A stretch of DNA of 5,929 nucleotides. Origin: Candidatus Limimorpha equi. Lineage in GTDB: Bacteria > Bacteroidota > Bacteroidia > Bacteroidales > F082. The first letter of the stretch is position 1, and every line of letters begins with the position of its first letter. Positions 1-5,649 of this stretch are shown one piece after another. The notes beneath the pieces are model-generated. The model did not search any database and was not told where the DNA came from. It was given only the letters and a program-made list of their open reading frames with translations. Location of the stretch: assembly GCA_018065885.1 (NCBI GenBank), contig JAGHSL010000450.1, forward strand, positions 1-5,929, read 5' to 3'. A program made the position numbers and the translations under genes.

Positions 1-296
1 AAAGCATCCGTGATGGCGTACTCTTCGATGCCGAGCCTTTGGTGAAATCCATCAAAAAGGCCAAGCATTTCACTTGCGACACTTCAAGAAACATGGTGCG
101 CGTGCCGAACGGCTATCCGAAAGACCATCCGCAGGCCGAACTTTTCAAGCATCGCGACTGGCTCTTGGAACGTGAAATTCCAAAAGACATGCTCTACAGC
201 AAACGCCTGGTTGAGTGGGCTTTAGAAGAATTTCAGACCACTCGTGATTTCTGTCAGACACTGAACAGAATGATTGAATTTGAAGAGGATTGTTGA
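1..296 (+). CDS. DUF2461 / TIGR02453 family protein, C-terminal part (5' end outside window)
   Basis: The frame is open from base 3 at the left edge to the TGA at 294-296, giving about 97 residues of an incomplete protein. The segment reads SIRDGVLFD...VPNGYPKDHPQAELFKHRDWLL and ends ...LNRMIEFEEDC. The 'pGYpkDHP..elfKhrdwll' block followed by a helical 'f...f..LNr' tail is the C-terminal signature I associate with the DUF2461 (TIGR02453) family. These are cytoplasmic proteins of roughly 220-230 residues with no established biochemical role, so more than half of this protein lies upstream of the window. The TTG at 39 could act as a start but sits inside the conserved domain, so the real start is almost certainly outside. 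The gene converges on the minus-strand DUF308 gene and no terminator hairpin follows it. The family call rests on motif memory; function is unknown. Confidence 0.8.
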   Translation, partial: SIRDGVLFDAEPLVKSIKKAKHFTCDTSRNMVRVPNGYPKDHPQAELFKHRDWLLEREIPKDMLYSKRLVEWALEEFQTTRDFCQTLNRMIEFEEDC

Positions 297-324
297 TGTT
301 TATTTGTTTAATTGTTGAGTAGTT

Positions 325-480
325 GTCATGTAGAGACGTTGCACACATAGTCTGCCTCGCCAACGATAAATCGAAGCAATTGAACGAAACGCTAAGAAAC
401 ACACCATGCGTTTCTGAACGCCATAAAATCACAAACACAAGACGGTTTCCAATAAAACAATAGAGACCTCTACAAACAAA
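325..480. repeat. Probable decayed dispersed intergenic repeat between convergent genes
   Basis: This fills most of the 197-bp gap between the DUF2461 gene and the DUF308 gene. It contains GTAGAGACGTTGCAC at 330-344, which resembles one half of a palindromic intergenic element (GTAGAGAC...GTCTCTAC) that I recall as common in Bacteroidetes and some other genomes. A related TAGAGACCTCTAC lies at 461-473. Between them is an inverted repeat, GAAACGC at 386-392 and GCGTTTC at 408-414, with a 15-nt loop. The long minus-strand reading frame across this stretch starts inside the end of the DUF308 gene and ends inside the DUF2461 gene, so it is not a credible gene. The short motifs are seen directly; the repeat-family identity is recollection. 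Confidence 0.4.
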
Positions 481-493
481 TATACTATTGGAA

Positions 494-1069
494 TCAGGAA
501 TTTTCCTGGTTTTCACTAATCACCTTCACATCCGCATCGACTTTGCGGACGGCAAAGCCGAACATCATCATAATAATGCCGAAAACCATGGCGATAATGC
601 CCGAAATGATGACAAATACAGTCGCCGATTCAAACGGATTGATAAGAAGCAGAATGCCGAACAAAAGGCTCAGGATGGCGCAGAAAATGAAAAAACCTCT
701 ATTAATCATGATGTCTCTTGCACTAAGAATCACCAGAAGCATGAAAGTGCCAATGATGACCGACCATAATCCGATGGCAAAGATGATGAGTTTTATGGTA
801 GCCGTCGACCAGAAAAAAGCCACTCCTCCTAATGCTAGAAGCACAATTGATTCGAAAAGAAGCATTCCCCAAGGCAATGTGTTACGTTTGCGACGCATGG
901 CTATTAATAAACATACGACACCGATTAAGACTATGATGATGCCCGACACTTTAACGATGGTCTGAGCCAATTCGCCTGGCACTAACAAGGCTAACAAGGC
1001 GTAAATAATGGCAATCAGTCCGCTGAAGACGAATGACCACCAGTTTGATTTGACTTTTACGATTTCCAT
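494..1069 (-). CDS. HdeD/DUF308 family integral membrane protein
   Basis: This encodes a 191-residue, very hydrophobic protein, close to the usual length of about 190 for the HdeD-like DUF308 family. Six likely membrane segments are visible at about residues 12-30, 37-57, 67-87, 91-115, 125-143 and 149-172, joined by short loops. There is a basic loop (RRKR, 59-62) and a short polar C-terminal tail (174-191). In Escherichia coli HdeD is linked to acid resistance, but most family members, including those in Bacteroidetes, have no defined role, so hdeD is not assigned. The ATG at 1067-1069 lies 3 bp after the stop of the LysE-type gene, so the two are almost certainly cotranscribed and perhaps translationally coupled. 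A 14-bp palindrome (CAGGAA TT TTCCTG, 495-508) spans its last codons. Frames on the opposite strand here are shadows of this gene. Confidence 0.83.
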   Translation of the reverse strand: MEIVKVKSNWWSFVFSGLIAIIYALLALLVPGELAQTIVKVSGIIIVLIGVVCLLIAMRRKRNTLPWGMLLFESIVLLALGGVAFFWSTATIKLIIFAIGLWSVIIGTFMLLVILSARDIMINRGFFIFCAILSLLFGILLLINPFESATVFVIISGIIAMVFGIIMMMFGFAVRKVDADVKVISENQENS

Positions 1070-1072
1070 AAT

Positions 1073-1807
1073 TTAAGATATAGCTAATATTCCTTTGACA
1101 ATGATGAAATACAATCCGAACAGCATCAACGCAATTCCAACCATTTTGTTCATAATGTTGATTCGGTTTGAATTGAAAAACCTTTTCAGCGCGGAAGCTC
1201 CTTTCGCCTTGAGCAAATCAACGGCAAGACAAGAACCCAGAGCAATGGCGAAAAACAACAAGGTATTGATTTTACTTCCACCCGTATTACCAGCAACAAC
1301 AGCCACGGCTGAAAACCAGAAAAACCAAACAAATGGATTCAAGATGTTCATAGCGAAGCCTTTGCCGAAAAATATGCCACCTGGACGTTTGGGATTTTTC
1401 TTCTCAAGAATGGCCTGTGTCTTTTTCTCGTTCTCATCGACTTGCTGCTGCACCTTCTCCTCATCGACTTTTCGCCTGAAGGTGTAAAGACCAAATATGA
1501 GCAGGATTATTCCCGCGCCGATGATAAACAGTTGTATTTCCTGATGGCTTGTCAGAACGACCTGAACCGAAGTCAGGACGCAAAGCGAAATAATCATAGC
1601 ATCGTTTGCCAAGACACCCAGAGCAAACCACGCAGCCGACCTGAAATCATAGTGAAGACTGGTCTGGACCAAGGTAAGGAACGCCGGCCCCATATTGATG
1701 AAAAGGGAAAGGAAAACGCCTATCAGGATGGCACCGAACAAAAAACCGAAAGAACCGATTCTGCTTAATTCGGGAAGAGTTTTGAATAATTGTGTCGTCT
1801 CGTTCAT
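1073..1807 (-). CDS. LysE family translocator (amino acid or small-metabolite exporter)
   Basis: This encodes a 244-residue membrane protein of the LysE/RhtB superfamily. Family exporters move amino acids or related metabolites out across the inner membrane; the substrate cannot be read from sequence. The N-terminal signature is visible: a first membrane segment at about 20-38, then NMGPAFLTLVQTSLHYDF at 38-55 (Gly40-Pro41, with TS at 49-50) and GVLANDA at 64-70 with Asp69. A second signature, MNILNPFVWFFWF (152-164), matches the Asn-Pro motif in the second half of the family. Further membrane segments lie near 57-80, 92-108, 150-172, 180-197 and 220-237. The loop at 109-143 is long and highly charged (RRKVDEEK...EKKNPKRPGG), longer than in a minimal ~205-residue member and likely cytoplasmic. 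It is the first gene of a two-gene operon with the DUF308 gene and divergent from the ATPase gene. A -7-like box lies at 1909-1916. Confidence 0.85.
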   Translation of the reverse strand: MNETTQLFKTLPELSRIGSFGFLFGAILIGVFLSLFINMGPAFLTLVQTSLHYDFRSAAWFALGVLANDAMIISLCVLTSVQVVLTSHQEIQLFIIGAGIILLIFGLYTFRRKVDEEKVQQQVDENEKKTQAILEKKNPKRPGGIFFGKGFAMNILNPFVWFFWFSAVAVVAGNTGGSKINTLLFFAIALGSCLAVDLLKAKGASALKRFFNSNRINIMNKMVGIALMLFGLYFIIVKGILAIS

Positions 1808-1908
1808 TCTATCTATTCTAATTGTGTCGGCAAAATGAAAAAAACTGACATTTAAATTGCCTGCCTTCGGTTTCCACTACTGCCGCAGCATATATGAAAA
1901 TACAGCTG

Positions 1909-1916
1909 CAAAAGTA
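1909..1916 (-). promoter_or_regulatory. Putative Bacteroidetes-type -7 box for the LysE-DUF308 operon
   Basis: Read on the minus strand this is TACTTTTG, a full match to the Bacteroidetes consensus TAnnTTTG. No good TTTG -33 element lies at the expected 19-21 bp; the nearest is ATTG (1940-1943 on the plus strand) at 23 bp. It would place the transcript start near 1900 and leave a leader of about 95 nt before the ATG at 1807. The call is based on the consensus only. Confidence 0.4.
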
Positions 1917-1974
1917 GCAATTCATTTTGAATTTGCCGACAATTCTTCGATTTTTGCAGATTAACATCTGTTTT

Positions 1975-2014
1975 TATGTCGACAGAATTATTTTGTCAGC
2001 ATAATCTTGATAAA
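1975..2014 (+). repeat. 40-bp imperfect direct repeat, copy 1 (upstream of the ATPase gene)
   Basis: This matches 3223-3262 at 33 of 40 positions without gaps, aligned by eye. The best-conserved part is AGCATAATCTTGATAAA (1998-2014), which matches copy 2 in 16 of 17 positions. Only this copy contains the near-perfect inverted repeat GACAGAAT-T-ATTTTGTC (1981-1997, one mismatched pair). It ends 5 bp before the -7 box of the ATPase gene, so it covers the -33 region and may bind a regulator or be a relic of a duplicated promoter. Confidence 0.7.
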
Positions 2015-2019
2015 ATAAT

Positions 2020-2027
2020 TATTTTTG
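2020..2027 (+). promoter_or_regulatory. Putative -7 box for the ATPase gene
   Basis: TATTTTTG matches TAnnTTTG, and the following bases continue as the common TTTGCAG. It sits 20 bp before the ATG at 2048, implying a very short leader. A TTTG at 1992-1995 is the only candidate -33 box and, at 24 bp, is further than the usual 19-21 bp. The box overlaps a perfect 14-bp palindrome, AAAATAATTATTTT (2012-2025), which could be an operator, although AT-rich palindromes also arise by chance. Confidence 0.5.
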
Positions 2028-2047
2028 CAGCGTAATTATATTCGACT

Positions 2048-3190
2048 ATGGCAAACGTCCGAAATCCTTTTGTGGTAATGGGGAAAATACCTGCCACTTA
2101 TTTCTGTGACCGAGAGGTTGAATCACAGAAACTTATCCATGCTTTGAGCAATGGAAACAATGTCGTTCTCATCTCTCCACGCAGAATGGGAAAAACGGGA
2201 TTGATACATTTTTGCTATGATAACGAGGCAATAAAAAACGAATATTTCACGTTTTTTGTCGACATTTTACACACTTCAAACCTAAAGGAATTTACCTATA
2301 ATCTTGGCCGGAGCATCTATAAGGAACTGGTTCCAAAAGGAAAAAGATTGGTTAAGGGCTTTATTCAGGCCTTGAAATCCATCAGTGGCAAGTTCAGCAT
2401 CGATTCTTTGGATGGAAGTCCTGCTTTCGGTTTGGAATTGGGCGACATCGCTAACCCGGAACTCACTCTGGAAGAGATTTTCAACTATCTGGAAACCGCT
2501 TCCAAACCCTGCATCATGTCGATAGATGAGTTCCAGCAGATAACGCATTATCCTGAAAAAAACATAGAGGCCTTGCTCCGAAGTCACATTCAGAATATGC
2601 AGAACTGTCGTTTTGTGTTTGCTGGAAGCGAAAGAAGCATCATGCAGGAAATGTTTACTTCATCGGCCAAACCTTTTTACCAAAGCGCTGACATTCTTGA
2701 ACTTAAAGAAATACCTTTCGAAACCTACAGGACTTTTGTAATTCGGCTATTCAACGAATTTCAACGCAATGTGAATCAGTATGTTATCGAATATGTCTAC
2801 AATTTATTTAAAGGTCACACTTTCTATATGCAGAAGGTTTTCAACGAGGCATTTTCCTATACGGCGAAAGGAAAGACTTGCGACATGTCCATCGTCAACG
2901 ATTCCATTGAATTCATTTTGAATGATAAGGAGACCACCTACAAGGAAATCCTTTCGGGCATTTCGGAAAAGCAAAAACCATTGCTTTATGCCATCGCCCA
3001 GGAAGGAACGGCAACAGGCCTGACTTCGATGGCTTTTTCAAAAAAGCACAACCTGCCTTCGGCAAGTTCAGTGCAATCGGCAGTTAAACAATTACTTATG
3101 CAAGGCTATATCACTGAAATCCACCAGGAATATTCGGTTACGGACAAGTTTTTTGCCTTATGGATTAATCGGATTTACAATGAAAAATAA
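2048..3190 (+). CDS. P-loop ATPase with C-terminal winged-helix-like domain (archaeal-ATPase-like, MNS/STAND-related)
   Basis: This encodes a 380-residue soluble protein with no signal peptide or membrane segment. It opens with NPFVVMGKIPATYFCDREVE, where NPF...G.ip...FcdRe.E is the usual N-terminal signature of this ATPase group. The Walker A loop is SPRRMGKT (43-50), with Ser replacing the first Gly of GxxxxGK[ST], as is normal for this group. Walker B is CIMSIDEFQQI (155-165), with Asp160-Glu161. A sensor-1-like strand follows, FVFAGSERSIM (189-199), then KPFYQSADILELKEIPFE. From about residue 300 (SEKQKPLLYAIAQEG...SVQSAVKQLLMQGYITE...YSVTDKFFALWI) the sequence resembles a winged helix-turn-helix. 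The length is near the family norm of 370-400. Such proteins (pfam01637-like) are common and often multicopy in Bacteroidetes; their cellular role is unknown. The gene is divergent from the LysE operon. ATP binding is confident; any regulatory or defence role is speculative. Confidence 0.85.
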   Translation: MANVRNPFVVMGKIPATYFCDREVESQKLIHALSNGNNVVLISPRRMGKTGLIHFCYDNEAIKNEYFTFFVDILHTSNLKEFTYNLGRSIYKELVPKGKRLVKGFIQALKSISGKFSIDSLDGSPAFGLELGDIANPELTLEEIFNYLETASKPCIMSIDEFQQITHYPEKNIEALLRSHIQNMQNCRFVFAGSERSIMQEMFTSSAKPFYQSADILELKEIPFETYRTFVIRLFNEFQRNVNQYVIEYVYNLFKGHTFYMQKVFNEAFSYTAKGKTCDMSIVNDSIEFILNDKETTYKEILSGISEKQKPLLYAIAQEGTATGLTSMAFSKKHNLPSASSVQSAVKQLLMQGYITEIHQEYSVTDKFFALWINRIYNEK

Positions 3191-3222
3191 AAAATGTGAT
3201 TCCAAAAATAATCCGAAAACTA

Positions 3223-3262
3223 TATGTTGACAACATTATTTTAATAGCATAATTTTGATAAA
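3223..3262 (+). repeat. 40-bp imperfect direct repeat, copy 2 (upstream of the higBA operon)
   Basis: This matches copy 1 (1975-2014) at 33 of 40 positions. It contains AGCATAATTTTGATAAA (3246-3262) but lacks the inverted-repeat arm that copy 1 has. It lies 32 bp after the ATPase stop and 35 bp before the higBA -7 box, so the two copies bracket the ATPase gene as direct repeats about 1.25 kb apart. Confidence 0.7.
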
Positions 3263-3274
3263 CAATGATAAAAG

Positions 3275-3290
3275 TTCCCGAATTTGGGAA
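3275..3290. promoter_or_regulatory. Palindromic operator, probable HigA-binding site
   Basis: TTCCCGAATTTGGGAA is a 16-bp palindrome with 14 of 16 positions symmetric (arms TTCCC/GGGAA). It lies directly upstream of the -7 box at 3298-3305 and covers where the -33 box would be, so a bound repressor would block RNA polymerase. Antitoxins of the HigA type normally repress their own operon through such palindromes. The palindrome is seen directly; that HigA binds it is an inference. Confidence 0.6.
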
Positions 3291-3297
3291 TTATTAT

Positions 3298-3305
3298 TAC
3301 TTTTG
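3298..3305 (+). promoter_or_regulatory. Putative -7 box for the higBA operon
   Basis: TACTTTTG matches TAnnTTTG and continues as TTTGCA. It is 17 bp before the ATG at 3323, a layout very like that of the ATPase gene. There is no TTTG -33 box at normal spacing, and the operator palindrome occupies that position. Confidence 0.5.
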
Positions 3306-3322
3306 CATTTAAATTTAAACGG

Positions 3323-3643
3323 ATGAAAGTTCTCTTTGAAGAAACCGATTTGGAAGAATTGATAAAGACAGGCACGAACCATGGAAAATATAAAGTATTT
3401 GCGCGGGACAAAAAGTTTACGCAAAAACTCGCAGATATTTACAACACCATGTCTTCTGTAGAAAAAGCAAATGATTTGGCGCAATTTAGTTTCTTACATT
3501 ACGAAAAACTAAAACATATCGATTTAAACTCCGTTAGAGTTTTCAACAATCGGGTTGAAAGACTCTTGTTTCGGGAAACGGAAGAAGGATTTATCATCAC
3601 ATTGATAGAATTAGACAACACACACTATGGAAAAGGAAAATGA
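3323..3643 (+). CDS. higB: HigB-like toxin of the RelE/ParE superfamily (type II toxin-antitoxin)
   Basis: This encodes a 106-residue basic protein, of typical RelE/HigB size. HigB toxins are ribosome-dependent mRNA endonucleases neutralised by the HigA antitoxin. The order of elements fits HigB: an N-terminal strand and helix (ETDLEELIKTG), a helical middle (KKFTQKLADIYNTMSSV...LAQF), then three strands, SVRVFNNRVERLLFRET (69-85) and GFIITLIELDNTHYG (89-103). Arg71, Arg79 and Arg83 and His101-Tyr102 align in position with the basic and His/Tyr residues of the family's active face. The start at 3323 is chosen because an in-frame ATG at 3284 would lie inside the operator and upstream of the promoter. 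The toxin precedes the antitoxin and overlaps it by 17 nt, the normal higBA order and a sign of translational coupling. Its middle (3361-3540) is only about 34% GC by hand count, below the neighbouring genes. Confidence 0.78.
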   Translation: MKVLFEETDLEELIKTGTNHGKYKVFARDKKFTQKLADIYNTMSSVEKANDLAQFSFLHYEKLKHIDLNSVRVFNNRVERLLFRETEEGFIITLIELDNTHYGKGK

Positions 3644-4028
3644 CAACACGACAATTTGGACAGCCACACATCCTGGAAAAATCCTGATGTATGAACTGGA
3701 AGAACGCGGCATAAGCCAAAAGGATTTTGCACAACAAATAGGTATGCAACGCTCTCATTTGAATGAACTTGTCAAAGGCAAAAGACCTATGACACAAGCC
3801 ATTGCAGATAAAATAGAACTGGCATTAGGCATTTCCGCCATTGCGTTAGTCAATATGCAGACGAAATACGATTATGACATACAACACATGGGGTCAAGTA
3901 GCGACAAGTCACAAAACCTTACCACCTACACCGTGACTTTCGACAAAAACGACAAAGTTTTGGCTGGTTTAATTGGCATCATGGCTGACGCCGGAGCACA
4001 AGTAACAATGACATTAAAAACGAATTAA
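3627..4028 (+). CDS. higA: HigA-like XRE-family antitoxin with C-terminal extension
   Basis: This encodes a 133-residue protein that should neutralise the overlapping HigB-like toxin and repress the operon. The HigA signature is clear: TATHPGKILMYELEERGISQKDFAQQIG (12-39) followed by the recognition helix and loop MQRSHLNELVKGKRPMT (40-56) and AIADKIELALGISA (58-71). This is the 'HPG..L...L...gis...lA..igv....ln.l..gkr.it...A..l..alg' pattern of HigA-type XRE proteins. Usual HigA proteins end near residue 95-105. Here a tail from about 87 to 133 (GSSSDKSQNLTTYTVTFDKNDKVLAGLIGIMADAG...) adds an apparent strand-helix-strand unit of unknown role. The ATG at 3627 lies inside the end of higB. The next gene begins 22 bp downstream with no promoter that I recognise between them. 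Confidence 0.85.
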   Translation: MEKENDNTTIWTATHPGKILMYELEERGISQKDFAQQIGMQRSHLNELVKGKRPMTQAIADKIELALGISAIALVNMQTKYDYDIQHMGSSSDKSQNLTTYTVTFDKNDKVLAGLIGIMADAGAQVTMTLKTN

Positions 4029-4050
4029 TAACAAATAACACACATACATT

Positions 4051-5628
4051 ATGAAAATCAAATTTTTACTGCTTTTCGTCATGGCTTCGTTGCTGGCAAA
4101 AGCGCAAAACATTGAAGTGAGCGGCTTGCAGTCGGGCACTTGGGACGCTGATACTGTTTTTGTTACCGGCGATGTTTATGTCCAGGAAACCTTGGAAATT
4201 TCTTCAGGGACAACGGTAGTTTTCAACGGATTTTACGGCATTTCAGTCCGTAAAGGTTCCATTTCGGCTTTGGGAACGGAAGATGAACCGGTAGTTTTCA
4301 CCGTACCCGACACGACGGGGTTTCACATTTACAATTCAGGTCGTGGCGGATGGAACGGCATCACGTTGGATTTGGCGCAGCAGGCGAAATTCGACCATTG
4401 CGTTTTCCAATACGGCAAGGCAGCCGACACCTTGCGTCAGCACGGCGGCGCGTTGGAAATCATCAATTGCGAAGATGTGGAACTGACAAACAGTGTTTTG
4501 CGTTGCAATTTTGCCCGCGAACATGGCGGCGCGCTCAATGCCGAACATTCCAATGTGAAGATGAGCAATTGCAGCGTGAGCGAAAACAAGCTCTACACCA
4601 AGGACAACCTTTATTTCATGTATGGCGGCGGCCTGCGTTTCATCAATTGCGACGTGGAAATGACCGACATGGATTTCCGCAACAATTACGGCGAAATCAG
4701 CATTGGTGGCGCCTTGAGTCTGGATAGCTGTTCGGTGATAATCGACAGGGCTGTCTTTGAAGACAATATCGGCCTGAATGGTGCCGGACTTTACATCATG
4801 CGCTGCAACGACAAGGTATGTTCCATATCGAACTGTCTGTTTGCCAACAACCATGCCGGACATTTTGGCGGAGGCTTGGCTTTTTCGAATGCCTCACCCG
4901 AAGTGAGTAACATTACTGTCGTCGGCAATTCGTCCGACGGTGTCAACTGCGGAGGCATATTTTTCTATGAAAACAGCAGTCCCGTGATGCGCAACATTAT
5001 TGTAAAAGGCAATTACAATGTTCATCCCGAAATGCCTAATGTGCAAATGTGGGTATGGACTTTCGAACCCGATGCACCTTTGTTTTATAATGGTTTGGTT
5101 CAAGGCGGTTTGGATTCCATTAGTGGCTTCGAACACATAACAGTCTATGAAAACATGATTGATGCCGACCCGTTGTTTGCCGATGAGCAAAACCTTGACT
5201 TCCGTCTTTCGGCAGAGAGTCCTTGCCGCGATGCCGGCGACCCGAATACCAATCCTGAAGTTTTGAACGGCCTCGATTTGGACGGAATGCCACGCGTCAG
5301 CAATGGAAGGATTGATATGGGTGCTTACGAGTTTTCAGGCGTTGGCCTCAACGAATTTGCCAGGAAAAACAAGGCTTTGCATATTGTCGGTAATCCGCTG
5401 ACGGAAACGAGTTATGCAGAACTTACGCTGAAAGAAGCCGAATTTGTGACGATGGAAGTCTATTCGATGGCAGGAAACCTTGTCCATTCAAAGGGTTTTG
5501 GCCGTCTTGAAGCCGGTTTGCAACATCTTGAAATTGGCGATTTGTCCAACTCCGTCAAGCAAGGCTTATATCTTATTAAGGTGAAAACCTCAATGGAAAC
5601 TCACGTTGCGAAAATCATCCAGCGATAA
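4051..5628 (+). CDS. Secreted right-handed beta-helix protein with T9SS type A sorting domain
   Basis: This encodes a 525-residue exported protein. A signal peptide (residues 1 to about 18, MKIKFLLLFVMASLLAKA) carries it across the inner membrane. Residues 442-525, with YSMAGNLVHS at 471-480 and GLYLIKVKTSMETHVAKIIQR at the end, match the type IX secretion type A sorting domain, which directs export across the outer membrane and usually surface attachment. The core (about 60-325) is a parallel beta-helix. Its coils carry GGAL-like motifs at 132, 159, 192, 219, 244, 273 and 301, spaced 25-33 residues, several preceded by F-x-x-N-like motifs (FRNN, FEDN, FANN). Residues 371-428 (DADPLFADEQNLDFRL..ESPCRDAGDP...DLDGMPR...GRIDMGAYEF) match the 'choice-of-anchor Q' segment often found at the end of such helices. 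No catalytic residues are evident; adhesion or surface carbohydrate binding is possible. It starts 22 bp after higA without a recognisable promoter of its own. Confidence 0.88.
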   Translation: MKIKFLLLFVMASLLAKAQNIEVSGLQSGTWDADTVFVTGDVYVQETLEISSGTTVVFNGFYGISVRKGSISALGTEDEPVVFTVPDTTGFHIYNSGRGGWNGITLDLAQQAKFDHCVFQYGKAADTLRQHGGALEIINCEDVELTNSVLRCNFAREHGGALNAEHSNVKMSNCSVSENKLYTKDNLYFMYGGGLRFINCDVEMTDMDFRNNYGEISIGGALSLDSCSVIIDRAVFEDNIGLNGAGLYIMRCNDKVCSISNCLFANNHAGHFGGGLAFSNASPEVSNITVVGNSSDGVNCGGIFFYENSSPVMRNIIVKGNYNVHPEMPNVQMWVWTFEPDAPLFYNGLVQGGLDSISGFEHITVYENMIDADPLFADEQNLDFRLSAESPCRDAGDPNTNPEVLNGLDLDGMPRVSNGRIDMGAYEFSGVGLNEFARKNKALHIVGNPLTETSYAELTLKEAEFVTMEVYSMAGNLVHSKGFGRLEAGLQHLEIGDLSNSVKQGLYLIKVKTSMETHVAKIIQR

Positions 5629-5649
5629 GTATAAGGAGACTGGTTATTA

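Noticed and set aside
495..508. Palindrome CAGGAATTTTCCTG as a terminator for the LysE-DUF308 operon
   Set aside because: It overlaps the last codons, the stem is only 5-6 bp with a very small loop, and no T-run follows on the minus strand.
145..516. 123-residue minus-strand open frame across the intergenic gap
   Set aside because: It overlaps the coding ends of two real genes on both sides and covers likely repeat sequence; no domain is visible.
488..965. Two plus-strand open frames (93 and 140 residues) across the DUF308 gene
   Set aside because: They are antisense to a clear six-segment membrane protein. Their Met-rich or His/Asp/Asn-rich translations match no family and reflect hydrophobic codons read backwards.
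1095..1768. Plus-strand open frames across the LysE-type gene
   Set aside because: They are antisense shadows of a gene with recognisable LysE signatures, and neither has a recognisable domain.
3284..3322. In-frame ATG at 3284 as an upstream start for higB
   Set aside because: It would place 13 codons over the palindromic operator and the -7 box, and the added residues are not part of the HigB fold.
4336..4863. 175-residue minus-strand open frame inside the secreted-protein gene
   Set aside because: It lies wholly antisense to a gene with signal peptide, repeat motifs and T9SS domain. Its His/Ala/Val-rich translation is what the opposite frame of GGC/AAT/ATT-rich beta-helix codons gives.
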